Assembly (NCBI GenBank): GCA_945897365.1
Contig: CAMDFD010000022.1
Location: 1 to 41,664, forward strand
Direction of reading: 5' to 3'
DNA from: Bordetella parapertussis
GTDB taxonomy: Bacteria > Pseudomonadota > Gammaproteobacteria > Burkholderiales > Burkholderiaceae_B
Length of the DNA stretch: 41,664 nucleotides
How positions within the stretch are numbered: the first letter of the stretch is position 1; each line of letters opens with the position of its first letter. This document shows positions 16,028 through 23,011 of this stretch, piece by piece. Position numbers and translations under genes: made by a program. The notes under the pieces were generated by a model. The model saw only the letters and a program-made list of their open reading frames with translations. It was not told the origin of the DNA and ran no database searches.

Positions 16028-16045
16028 CGTCATAACAGTGAAATA
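16028..16045 (+). promoter_or_regulatory. candidate Pho box upstream of phnC
   Basis: CGTCATA (16028-16034), four bases, then TGAAATA (16039-16045). Against the PhoB half-site TGTCATA these match 6/7 and 5/7 with the correct 11-bp period. It lies 54 bp before phnC, in the only real gap of the rightward cluster, where a second promoter under phosphate control would make sense. The second half-site is weak. Confidence 0.4.
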
Positions 16046-16098
16046 TTCGAACCATATTCTTACGGAAATTCACTGATTATTGATGAAAGTTTAAATAA

Positions 16099-16920
16099 AT
16101 GAAGACTTTATCTATTCGCAATTTGACCAAACAGTTTGGTGCGCACACCGCTGTTGACAGCGTCTCACTCGAGGTTAACTCCGGCAGTTTTGTCAGCGTG
16201 ATCGGACGCTCAGGTGCAGGTAAATCGACCTTGCTGCGCATGATCAATCGTTTGAACGAACCTAGCCAAGGTTCGATTGAGTATGACGGTATCGTCGTCA
16301 CCGACCTTAAGGGTGTTGCGTTGAATGAGTGGCGCCGCAACTGCGCCATGGTGTTTCAGCAATTCAACTTAGTTGGTCGCTTGGATGTCTTGACCAATGT
16401 GCTCATGGGACGTTTGACCACAGTCCCGACCTGGCGTGCGCTCCTTACTCTCTGGAGTGACAAGGACAAGTTGGATGCCTTGGAAACCTTGGATCGCTTT
16501 GGCATGGCTGACTTTGCCGCCCAGCGCTGCGACCAACTGTCTGGTGGCCAGCAACAGCGTGTCGCGCTCTGCCGTGCCTTGGTGCAGAGACCTCAAATTA
16601 TTTTGGCTGACGAGCCGATTGCCTCGCTTGATCCCAAAAATACCCTGATGGTGATGGATGCTTTAAAACGCATCAACGAAGAATTAGGTATTACGGTAAT
16701 TTGTAATCTGCACGATCTCGATATTGCGCGAGACTATTGCGATCGCTTAGTTGGGATGTCTGACGGCCGTGTGGTGTTTGACGACAAACCAGAACAATTC
16801 ACTGAGACCTTGGTACACGACCTGTATGGCATCGAAGCCAACGATAAATCGCAACTCGTATCACCTACTTTAAGTGCCCCCAAAGTGTCTGCTCTAAATC
16901 TCGAAACTAGCCTCGTTTAG
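16099..16920 (+). CDS. phnC: phosphonate ABC importer ATPase PhnC
   Basis: PhnC powers phosphonate import through PhnE with binding protein PhnD. The 273-residue protein has Walker A GRSGAGKST (36-44) with LLRMINRL after it, the Q-loop FQQFNLV, the signature LSGGQQQRVALCRAL, Walker B IILADEPIASLD and switch His in CNLHDLDIA. RLNEPSQGSIEYDG and VLMGRL are typical PhnC landmarks. It opens the transport block and has its own short upstream region with a possible Pho box. Confidence 0.94.
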   Translation: MKTLSIRNLTKQFGAHTAVDSVSLEVNSGSFVSVIGRSGAGKSTLLRMINRLNEPSQGSIEYDGIVVTDLKGVALNEWRRNCAMVFQQFNLVGRLDVLTNVLMGRLTTVPTWRALLTLWSDKDKLDALETLDRFGMADFAAQRCDQLSGGQQQRVALCRALVQRPQIILADEPIASLDPKNTLMVMDALKRINEELGITVICNLHDLDIARDYCDRLVGMSDGRVVFDDKPEQFTETLVHDLYGIEANDKSQLVSPTLSAPKVSALNLETSLV

Positions 16921-16965
16921 TTTTACCTCAAGCCTTTTCTTCCCCTACCTATCTAGAGGATTTTT

Positions 16966-17868
16966 ATGTTGATCATTCGTCGTGCTCTTCTCGCCTTAGC
17001 CGCTTCGAGTCTCTTTGCCGTGTCTGCTCAAGCGCAAGACTGGAAAGCAAAATACCCTGAATTGGTGTTTGCCTCTATCCCTGCTGAAAACGCAGCCCAA
17101 GTGACTGAGCGTTTTGGAGATTTTGCGGCCTATTTGTCACGCGAACTTGGTGTGCCAGTAAAGTTGCGTGTCGTGGGTGATTATGCTGCAGTGATTGAAG
17201 GTCAGCGTGCTGGACAAATACATATGGCCTACTACGGCCCAGCTTCATACGCACGTGCCCGGATGATTGGTGTAAAGATCACTCCCTTTGCCATTGAGGT
17301 CTCTAAGGGCGGCGTCAAGGGCTATCACTCCGTGTTTTATGTCAAAGCCGATTCCCCTTACAAGACGCTTGCTGACCTGAAGGGTAAAAACTTGGGTTTG
17401 GTGGATCCAAACTCCACCTCAGGTAACAACGTGCCACGCTTTGTCATGAACGAAATGAAGATTAGACCCGAAACACATTTCGGCAAAGTGGTCTATACCG
17501 GCAGCCACGTCAACGCAGTGATGGCCTTGAATCAAGGGACTGTGGATGTTGCAGCCAACTGGTGGAACAATGAAACAGACTCTGAACTGCAACGCATGGT
17601 TGACAAGGGTATGGTCAAAAAAGATGATTTCCGTATCATCTATAAATCAGATCAAATTGTAAACAGCCCGATGGCGTATTTAGATAGCCTTCCGCCTGAG
17701 CTGAAAAAACTGATCGAACAAGCGTTCTTGAATGCCCCTGTGAAAGACAAAGCTGCGTTTGACAAGTTGTCCGATGGCAAGCTAGAGCCTTTCCAGCCTG
17801 TGACGCATGAGGCCTATTTGCCTATTGTCGAATTGAACAAGTTCGTTGACAGCTTGCGTAAAAAGTAA
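16966..17868 (+). CDS. phnD: phosphonate ABC importer substrate-binding protein PhnD
   Basis: A 300-residue periplasmic protein with a signal peptide ending at SAQAQ (about residue 23). PhnD family landmarks follow: LVFASIPAENAAQVTERFGDF-type sequence, HMAYYGPASYARA (which forms part of the phosphonate pocket) and the region around LGLVDPNSTSGNNVPRF. VYTGSHVNAVMAL and VAANWWNN lie in the second lobe. GAGGATTTTT precedes the ATG. It is followed after 6 bp by phnE1. Confidence 0.93.
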   Translation: MLIIRRALLALAASSLFAVSAQAQDWKAKYPELVFASIPAENAAQVTERFGDFAAYLSRELGVPVKLRVVGDYAAVIEGQRAGQIHMAYYGPASYARARMIGVKITPFAIEVSKGGVKGYHSVFYVKADSPYKTLADLKGKNLGLVDPNSTSGNNVPRFVMNEMKIRPETHFGKVVYTGSHVNAVMALNQGTVDVAANWWNNETDSELQRMVDKGMVKKDDFRIIYKSDQIVNSPMAYLDSLPPELKKLIEQAFLNAPVKDKAAFDKLSDGKLEPFQPVTHEAYLPIVELNKFVDSLRKK

Positions 17869-17874
17869 TCTTCG

Positions 17875-18738
17875 ATGATTGATTCCCGTCCAAGATTATT
17901 GGAGACCGCCTATGCCCAAGCGGTGGCGCTCAAACGCCGCCAGCTTTGGCTAGGTCTCATCGTGTTGGCAGTATTGGTCATGTTCTCGGTCAATATTGCT
18001 GAGATCTCCTTGTCTAAGTTTTATCAGCACATTGGTAGTTTTTTCAGCTACTTTGACAGGATTGCGCACCTCGAAGATGGTCGCCCTGTTATTGCAGATC
18101 CCGCAGAGTGGTTTTGGGGTTGGAAAAAGTGGTTAGCCTTGATGGGCGAGACACTGTTAATGGCCTACCTCGGTACCTTGATCGGCGCCATTGCCGCGTT
18201 TGTCCTGTGTTTCCTGGCCAGTCAAAACCTGACACAGAGCAAGGGCGTGGTGTTTTTGACCCGCCGTTTGCTTGAGTTTTCAAGAACAGTGCCTGAGTTG
18301 GTATTCGCACTAATTTTCGTTGTTGCCTTTAGCTTGGGTCCTTTGCCCGGCATCCTGGCGCTGGCCATCCATAGCGCGGGTGCCTTAGGCAAACTATTCG
18401 CCGAAGTCGTCGAAAATATCGACATGAAACCGGTGGAGGGCGTGGTCGCTGCGGGTGGCAACTGGTTCCATAAAATTCGTTTTGCAGTGTTGCCCCAAGT
18501 TGCTTCAAATTTTGCCAGCTACGCGCTGTTGCGTTTTGAAATCAACGTCAGAGGTGCCTCTGTGCTGGGCTTTGTGGGCGCAGGCGGTATTGGGCAAACT
18601 TTGCTCGAGGTTATCAGAAAGTTTTATTACGCAGACATCAGTGCCTTGCTAGTCATGATCATCGCAACAGTCATGATTATTGACGCTGTGACGGAACGCA
18701 TTCGTCACAAACTCATTGGCATGGACGCCAGATCATGA
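17875..18738 (+). CDS. phnE: phosphonate ABC importer permease PhnE (first copy)
   Basis: A 287-residue inner-membrane permease of the PhnE family. Hydrophobic segments occur near residues 25-42, 80-105, 135-160, 205-225 and 255-275. The coupling helix that contacts PhnC follows the EAA pattern around VEGVVAAGGNWFHKIRFAVLP, and VLGFVGAGGIGQ is a family hallmark. The cluster has two phnE genes in tandem, as in many C-P lyase islands, so the channel is probably a heterodimer. It overlaps the second phnE by 4 bp (ATGA). Confidence 0.92.
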   Translation: MIDSRPRLLETAYAQAVALKRRQLWLGLIVLAVLVMFSVNIAEISLSKFYQHIGSFFSYFDRIAHLEDGRPVIADPAEWFWGWKKWLALMGETLLMAYLGTLIGAIAAFVLCFLASQNLTQSKGVVFLTRRLLEFSRTVPELVFALIFVVAFSLGPLPGILALAIHSAGALGKLFAEVVENIDMKPVEGVVAAGGNWFHKIRFAVLPQVASNFASYALLRFEINVRGASVLGFVGAGGIGQTLLEVIRKFYYADISALLVMIIATVMIIDAVTERIRHKLIGMDARS

Positions 18739-19610
18739 ACCAAGTGACGACGCCTCTGGCCGATACAGCCCAAGCAAGTGCGCGTGACCAACTGCGTCAA
18801 CGCTATGCCAGCCATTTCCAACCGTTCTACCAAGGCAATTGGACCGCCATTTTTATCGGCCTGGTCGCCTTTGGTTTCTTTGCCCTAGGTGTTTACAAGT
18901 TAGACATGACCTTCGCCCGCATCTGGGGCGGGTTAGGTGAGTTGGGCAAGATGGTCGTGCTCATGTTGCCGCCCAATCCTGAGTCTTGGGCCCTCACCAA
19001 AGTGTATCTGTATGCCATGCTAGAAACCCTGGCCATCGCCTTGCTGGGGACCTTGTTGGCGGCTGTGGTTGCGTTTCCGCTTGGATTTCTGGCAGCCCGC
19101 AACACCACCATCAACAGATTGGTGCAGTTTATGGCGCGACGCAGTTTTGATACGCTGCGCGGCGTCGATATTTTGATTTGGGCCTTGATCTGGATCAACG
19201 TGGTCGGCTTAGGTCCCTTTGCGGGAGTGCTGGCCTTGTTTATGGCGGATCTTGGCATTTTCGGTAAAGTATTTTCTGAGGCCATCGAAGCAGCAGACAA
19301 CAAACCCGTCGAAGGCGTCCTCTCTACTGGTGGCTCCAACGTGGCCTCTGTGCGCTTTGGTATCTTGCCTCAACTGATGCCTGTGTTGTTGAGCCAGGTG
19401 CTGTACGCTTTTGAATCCAACACGCGCAGTGCTTCTATTATCGGTATTGTGGGGGCGGGCGGTATCGGCTTGATCTTGTCCGAACAAATTCGTACCATGG
19501 AATTTCAACAAATGTCTTTTGTCATTTTGTTGATTTTGGTCACCGTCGCAATCATTGATTTCGTGTGTTCAAAACTGCGCTACGCTATTATTGGTGCACG
19601 TGCTCGCTAG
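18735..19610 (+). CDS. phnE: phosphonate ABC importer permease PhnE (second copy)
   Basis: A 291-residue permease paralogous to the preceding one. It has an N-terminal cytoplasmic stretch, then membrane segments near residues 36-55, 92-120, 143-170 and 255-280. The coupling region is VEGVLSTGGSNVASVRFGILP and the hallmark IIGIVGAGGIGLIL is present. It should pair with the first PhnE to form the membrane channel. It starts within the end of the first copy, and the HD-domain gene follows after 21 bp. Confidence 0.92.
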   Translation: MNQVTTPLADTAQASARDQLRQRYASHFQPFYQGNWTAIFIGLVAFGFFALGVYKLDMTFARIWGGLGELGKMVVLMLPPNPESWALTKVYLYAMLETLAIALLGTLLAAVVAFPLGFLAARNTTINRLVQFMARRSFDTLRGVDILIWALIWINVVGLGPFAGVLALFMADLGIFGKVFSEAIEAADNKPVEGVLSTGGSNVASVRFGILPQLMPVLLSQVLYAFESNTRSASIIGIVGAGGIGLILSEQIRTMEFQQMSFVILLILVTVAIIDFVCSKLRYAIIGARAR

Positions 19611-19631
19611 TCATTTTTAGGGTCTTTCAAC

Positions 19632-20201
19632 ATGTCCTTGTCTATTCCGGAAATTGTGCAACTGTTGAACAGCCGCGCCACCACGTGGTACGGCCAAGAG
19701 TCCGTGAGTCAGCTCGAGCATGCCTTGCAGTGTGCGGATCTAGCTGAAAAAGCTGACGAGACTCCTGAGACCGTGGTTGCTGCCTTGCTTCACGATCTCG
19801 GTCATATGCTGAGTCCGCATCGTTCTGGTGAGGTAACTGATGAGGTGCCTGAGGATGCGATGCCCACCAAGGACGACCTGCATCAATTTGTAGCTTTGCC
19901 TTTTTTAAGAAGCCTATTTCCAGACGCCGTGTTAGAGCCCATCAAGCTGCACGTCGATGCAAAGCGCTATTTGTGTGCCGTGGATGCAGGCTATTGGGCC
20001 GACCTATCACCCGCCTCTAAACATAGCCTTGAGCTACAAGGCGGTACTTTTGATGAACAACAAGTAGCGGCGTTTGAAGCCTTACCCTATTACGCCGAGG
20101 CCGTGCGCCTGCGACGTTACGACGACTTGGCCAAGGTGCCCGGTCACAAAACATCTGATCTGGCACATTTTGAAAAAATGATGTCGCAGGTGCGTTTGTA
20201 A
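19632..20201 (+). CDS. PhnZ-like HD-domain phosphonate oxygenase
   Basis: A 189-residue HD-domain protein of the family associated with phosphonate operons. PhnZ is a mixed-valent di-iron oxygenase that cleaves 2-amino-1-hydroxyethylphosphonate to glycine and phosphate. Its known ligands and gating tyrosine have counterparts here: Tyr20, His30, His54-Asp55, His84 and His107, and the Tyr-to-His and His-Asp spacings equal those of PhnZ. HDLGH is the HD core. It is the last gene of the phn cluster. No gene for its usual partner PhnY (a 2-oxoglutarate-dependent hydroxylase) is adjacent, so the substrate may be an already hydroxylated phosphonate or PhnY is encoded elsewhere. Confidence 0.8.
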   Translation: MSLSIPEIVQLLNSRATTWYGQESVSQLEHALQCADLAEKADETPETVVAALLHDLGHMLSPHRSGEVTDEVPEDAMPTKDDLHQFVALPFLRSLFPDAVLEPIKLHVDAKRYLCAVDAGYWADLSPASKHSLELQGGTFDEQQVAAFEALPYYAEAVRLRRYDDLAKVPGHKTSDLAHFEKMMSQVRL

Positions 20202-20217
20202 ATAGTGATTTTGTAAA

Positions 20218-21117
20218 TTACGGCTTCCCGTCAGTGGACGCAAAAAATTTACTCAGCTCCTGATACGTTTCCTCGGGTGCCTGCTCGGTCGGATAGTGGC
20301 CGCACGGTAATTCAGCCATTCGAACAATGTTTGCGCAATATTTTGGCCATTCCACGCGAGGATCATGATGGTGGGCCGTGTGACTTTTTGCACCCCAAAG
20401 AATGAGAGCAGGGGGCTGCACCTTTCGCCCTGACTCAAAGTCGGCGGTATCCATGGGCAGATCGATCTCGAAAGCCGCCCGGTAGTCTTCGCAGACTCCG
20501 TGAATATTTTCTGGCGTACAGACTCGGATGTACTCGAGTATTTCAGTTTCGGTAAAGCCACCTTTTCCTGGGCCTTGCTTCATGAGCTTGTCACGGATAT
20601 AAAACTCTTCATTTCCTTTTAACAAAGTTTCGGGAAATCCTTTACGTTGCGCCATGAACCACCAGTGATACAGGTCCATTGCCATTTGCGCTTGAATATC
20701 TTTAAAAACACAGTGTGTGGGCAAAATATCTAAAAAAGCGACGCGTGAAACTTTATCAGGATGATCCATCGCTAGACGAAAAGCCGTGCGTGCGCCACGA
20801 TCGTGGCCCGCCAAGGCAAATTGCTCAAACCCTAGTTGCTGCATGACCTCAACTTGATCTTGCGCCATACGCCTGAAGGAATAATTGCTGTGATCAGGAA
20901 GCCCTTCGGGTTTATCGCTATCCCCATATCCACGCAGATCAGTCGTCACCACCGTGAACTGCTCAGCTAATCGTGGTGCGATACGTTCCCAACTTAGTTG
21001 AGTCAAAGGATTGCCGTGTAACAACAACAACGGCGGACCCGAGCCGCGCTTACGGCCCACAATGCTTACTCCTGGATCAGAGGTCGGTAAAACAAAAGAT
21101 TCAATAAGGGAAGACAT
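20218..21117 (-). CDS. alpha/beta hydrolase, haloacetate (fluoroacetate) dehalogenase-like
   Basis: A 299-residue alpha/beta hydrolase. The arrangement matches fluoroacetate dehalogenase: nucleophile Asp106 in GHDRGAR with Arg107 and Arg110 for carboxylate binding, Asp130 in FLDILPT, His151-Trp152 in LYHWWF for halide stabilisation, Tyr212 in CEDYRA and His274 in CGHYP. Most of these are offset by exactly four residues from the Rhodopseudomonas enzyme numbering, which makes the prediction strong. An epoxide hydrolase remains possible. It starts 6 bp after the mazF stop on the same strand, so it may be read through from the mazEF promoter. It converges on the PhnZ-like gene with a 16-bp gap. 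Confidence 0.8.
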   Translation of the reverse strand: MSSLIESFVLPTSDPGVSIVGRKRGSGPPLLLLHGNPLTQLSWERIAPRLAEQFTVVTTDLRGYGDSDKPEGLPDHSNYSFRRMAQDQVEVMQQLGFEQFALAGHDRGARTAFRLAMDHPDKVSRVAFLDILPTHCVFKDIQAQMAMDLYHWWFMAQRKGFPETLLKGNEEFYIRDKLMKQGPGKGGFTETEILEYIRVCTPENIHGVCEDYRAAFEIDLPMDTADFESGRKVQPPALILWGAKSHTAHHHDPRVEWPKYCANIVRMAELPCGHYPTEQAPEETYQELSKFFASTDGKP

Positions 21118-21123
21118 ATCGGC

Positions 21124-21465
21124 CTATTTGATCATTAATAACGCTTTAATTTTCGCTCTGACATGAAGCATGACCGTTGGAGGCACAGTCGCTTTCTTTT
21201 TAGCGCGCCTGATTTTCCAATCTAGCGACTTCACTTGATCTGAGAGCACTGCAAGATCGACACCATCTATCTGAGTCACTACTTCAAAAGGGTTGTTTTT
21301 GATTTTGGATGTTAGTGGGCAACAAACCATGAGACCTGTTTTGGTGTTGTAACTTGCAGGACTGATGACAAGTGCGGGTCGGTGTCCGGCTTGTTCGTGC
21401 CCAGCCTGCGGATCAAACTCAAGCCAAACGACATCTGCTGCGTCCGGTACATAGGCGGGTGGCAT
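21124..21465 (-). CDS. mazF: MazF/PemK-type endoribonuclease toxin
   Basis: A 113-residue toxin of the MazF/PemK family, which cuts mRNA at specific short sequences. Landmarks are DVVWLEFDPQAGHEQAGHRPALVIS, YNTKTGLMVCCPLTSKIK, VLSDQVKSLDWKIRRA and the C-terminal helix. The conserved Arg in GHRPALV and the SDQVKSLDW region are intact, so it should be active. ATG 21465 overlaps the mazE stop by one base (TGATG); the in-frame TTG one codon earlier is less likely. Confidence 0.92.
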   Translation of the reverse strand: MPPAYVPDAADVVWLEFDPQAGHEQAGHRPALVISPASYNTKTGLMVCCPLTSKIKNNPFEVVTQIDGVDLAVLSDQVKSLDWKIRRAKKKATVPPTVMLHVRAKIKALLMIK

Positions 21466-21707
21466 CAAAGCGCCTCTTTGCCGACTGGGGCGCCAAAGCT
21501 GACTTCATCGTGGGTATTTTTAGCATTAATACCATCCACAAGCGACTCGAGATCGTATTCGACCTTGTCGATTGCTGTGATGATGACTTGACCTTTTGAC
21601 ACCACGAGCTCAACTCTTTCTTCGAGCTGAAGTCCGGCCTCTTTTAATACGGCTGTTGTTAAACGTAGGGCAGGGCTATTGCCCCATTTTCGAATCACTG
21701 CGTCCAT
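21465..21707 (-). CDS. mazE: MazE-type antitoxin
   Basis: An 80-residue antitoxin with the SpoVT/AbrB fold start VIRKWGNSPALRLTTAVLKEAG, which binds DNA as a dimer, and an acidic flexible C-terminus that would neutralise MazF. ATG 21707 has AGGAGT 6 nt upstream, which is much better than the upstream in-frame start at 21734 lying inside the operator. It is co-transcribed with mazF. Confidence 0.92.
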   Translation of the reverse strand: MDAVIRKWGNSPALRLTTAVLKEAGLQLEERVELVVSKGQVIITAIDKVEYDLESLVDGINAKNTHDEVSFGAPVGKEAL

Positions 21708-21724
21708 GCGAGTACTCCTGCAAA

Positions 21725-21750
21725 GTGTATACATTGTAGATACACAATGT
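21725..21750. promoter_or_regulatory. mazEF operator, two interleaved inverted repeats
   Basis: GTGTAT (21725-21730) pairs with ATACAC (21740-21745), and ACATTGT (21731-21737) pairs with ACAATGT (21744-21750); all arms are perfect. The repeats sit just upstream of the mazE ribosome site. MazE and MazEF complexes autoregulate by binding such alternating palindromes. Confidence 0.65.
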
Positions 21751-22086
21751 TGTCATGGCAAGCAGGACATCAACGCATTGGATATGAGCGATTCTCGACC
21801 ATGAAGCCACAGTTGGCGCCCTAACCATTTCCAAGCGTGTTGAGCGAAAGATGAGCTTAGTCAGACCATCCGCAGAGTAAAACATAAAGACTAAAGATGA
21901 AAGAAATGACTTGGCAGGCTTGCTATAAACCATCCAACGTTGTTTCTATATTATGTTTTCGACATAGCACTTTCCTTTTTAGTGAATTAAAAATGTTTCC
22001 GGTGAAAGGACAAAAAAGGACTTTTGCCGGAAACATTATCTAACCCAGCTAAAAAACGGATGAGTTTTTGTATCTATTCGGATACA
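21751..22086. other. intergenic region between mazEF and the toxin remnant
   Basis: No convincing gene is seen here. The stretch is A+T-rich towards the right and ends in a strong hairpin (21992-22037). The N-terminal part of the toxin whose tail begins at 22087 is missing, so a deletion or insertion breakpoint probably lies here. Confidence 0.5.
21992..22037. repeat. long inverted repeat / hairpin
   Basis: A 17-bp arm (21992-22008, beginning AATGTTTCCGG) pairs with 22021-22037 at 15 of 17 positions around a 12-base A-rich loop. There is no T-run after it, so it is not a classical terminator on the plus strand. It lies just before the beheaded toxin gene. Confidence 0.7.
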
Positions 22087-22239
22087 ATGAAGATTCATGT
22101 TGCCCCTGGGTACAGGGTCTATTTCACAAGAATCGGAACGGTTGTGTATATGTTGTTAGCCGGTGGTGATAAGTCCACTCAAAAGAAAGATATTAAACGT
22201 GCTATCGAACTAGCACGCGGCTTAGCTAAAGGAGATTAG
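22087..22239 (+). pseudogene. C-terminal remnant of RelE/HigB-type addiction module toxin
   Basis: Fifty codons, HVAPGYRVYFTRIG through LLAGGDKSTQKKDIKRAIEL, match the C-terminal half of the proteic killer (RelE/ParE superfamily) toxins of about 95-100 residues. The conserved GPGYRVYF and GGDKSTQ..DI..A motifs are present, but the N-terminal half is absent. The codons upstream in frame do not resemble it. The stop is directly followed by the antitoxin gene. It is probably inactive. Confidence 0.75.
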
Positions 22240-22241
22240 CG

Positions 22242-22532
22242 ATGAATATTAAAACTAAGACTTTCGATGTTGCAGACTTTTTAGATGATGAGGAAACTAT
22301 TGCCGAATATCTCAATATGGCTTTGGAAGATCCAAATCCTGAGATGTTACTCATGGCTGTCAAAAATATTGCACGTGCTCGCGGAATGGCGCAACTCGCT
22401 CAAGATGCAGGCCTTGGTCGAGAAAGCCTTTATAAGGCATTAAGTGAAGGGGCCAAACCGCGATACGACACTGTGCTGAAAGTTTTGCGTGCTCTAGGCG
22501 TCAAGCTTCATGTAGAACCCATTCACGTATAA
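22242..22532 (+). CDS. HigA-type addiction module antidote protein
   Basis: A 96-residue antitoxin with an XRE-like helix-turn-helix (MAQLAQDAGLGRESLYKALS, about residues 51-70) and the family C-terminus PRYDTVLKVLRALGVKLHV. The N-terminal TFDVADFLDDEETIAEYLN segment is typical of antidotes paired with RelE/HigB-like killers. The gene appears complete, although its toxin is truncated. It lies 2 bp after the toxin remnant and ends 2 bp before the convergent membrane-protein fragment. Confidence 0.85.
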   Translation: MNIKTKTFDVADFLDDEETIAEYLNMALEDPNPEMLLMAVKNIARARGMAQLAQDAGLGRESLYKALSEGAKPRYDTVLKVLRALGVKLHVEPIHV

Positions 22533-22534
22533 GT

Positions 22535-22894
22535 TTAAAAACCCACAAAATGCGCGGGTCGGATGTCGGCAAAGAGATGCCAACCTGAAAATGGCAACCC
22601 TTGACCGGGCGGGGGCTGATTGCCACCCAACAACAATCCGCTAATCGCTGAAAACAAAAACGTAAAGCTCAGGCCAATCACCACCGCGAGGGTGATTACG
22701 CGGTACTCTTGCGTGCGCCTTTTCCATATCTCCCAAGCGAGCCAACCCCAGGCGCGTGCTGCCGCGACAGCGGAGCGGCTGAGCATGACAACCCACACGG
22801 ACGTCCAGGCAAAGATCGTCGTGGCCGCCATGAACTTCATGGGCTTGATCCAAATCCCGACGTCTCGGATGGTGCGGTGGAACTTCGGCAGATG
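22535..22894 (-). pseudogene. fragment of an uncharacterised multi-pass membrane protein
   Basis: The minus-strand frame reads VGIWIKPMKFMAATTIFAWT, then a second hydrophobic segment (ITLAVVIGLSFTFLFSAISG) and LPFSGWHLFADIRPAHFVGF before a TAA at 22537-22535. The WIKPxKF..A and DxRxAHFxG patterns recall the middle of a family of uncharacterised multi-pass membrane proteins. The frame is open upstream of the first ATG (22840) without a start, and the sequence ends abruptly after HFVGF, so both ends seem lost. The family link is from memory and moderate. Confidence 0.45.
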
Positions 22895-23011
22895 TTGCCC
22901 ATGCAGACAAATAAGATTTTGAAATTAGTTTCGTTCATGTTGATTTTGTCTAAGACTCATATATTCAAGTTAATTCGCTTTTGTTTGGTAGTGAATTTTC
23001 GTCATTCCCCT

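Noticed and set aside
21676..21933. 85-codon minus-strand ORF upstream of mazEF
   Set aside because: It covers the mazE ribosome site and operator in another frame and shows no family features.
21952..21966. Short TATGT/ACATA inverted repeat, considered as a serine-recombinase res half-site
   Set aside because: Only a loose resemblance and no resolvase gene nearby.
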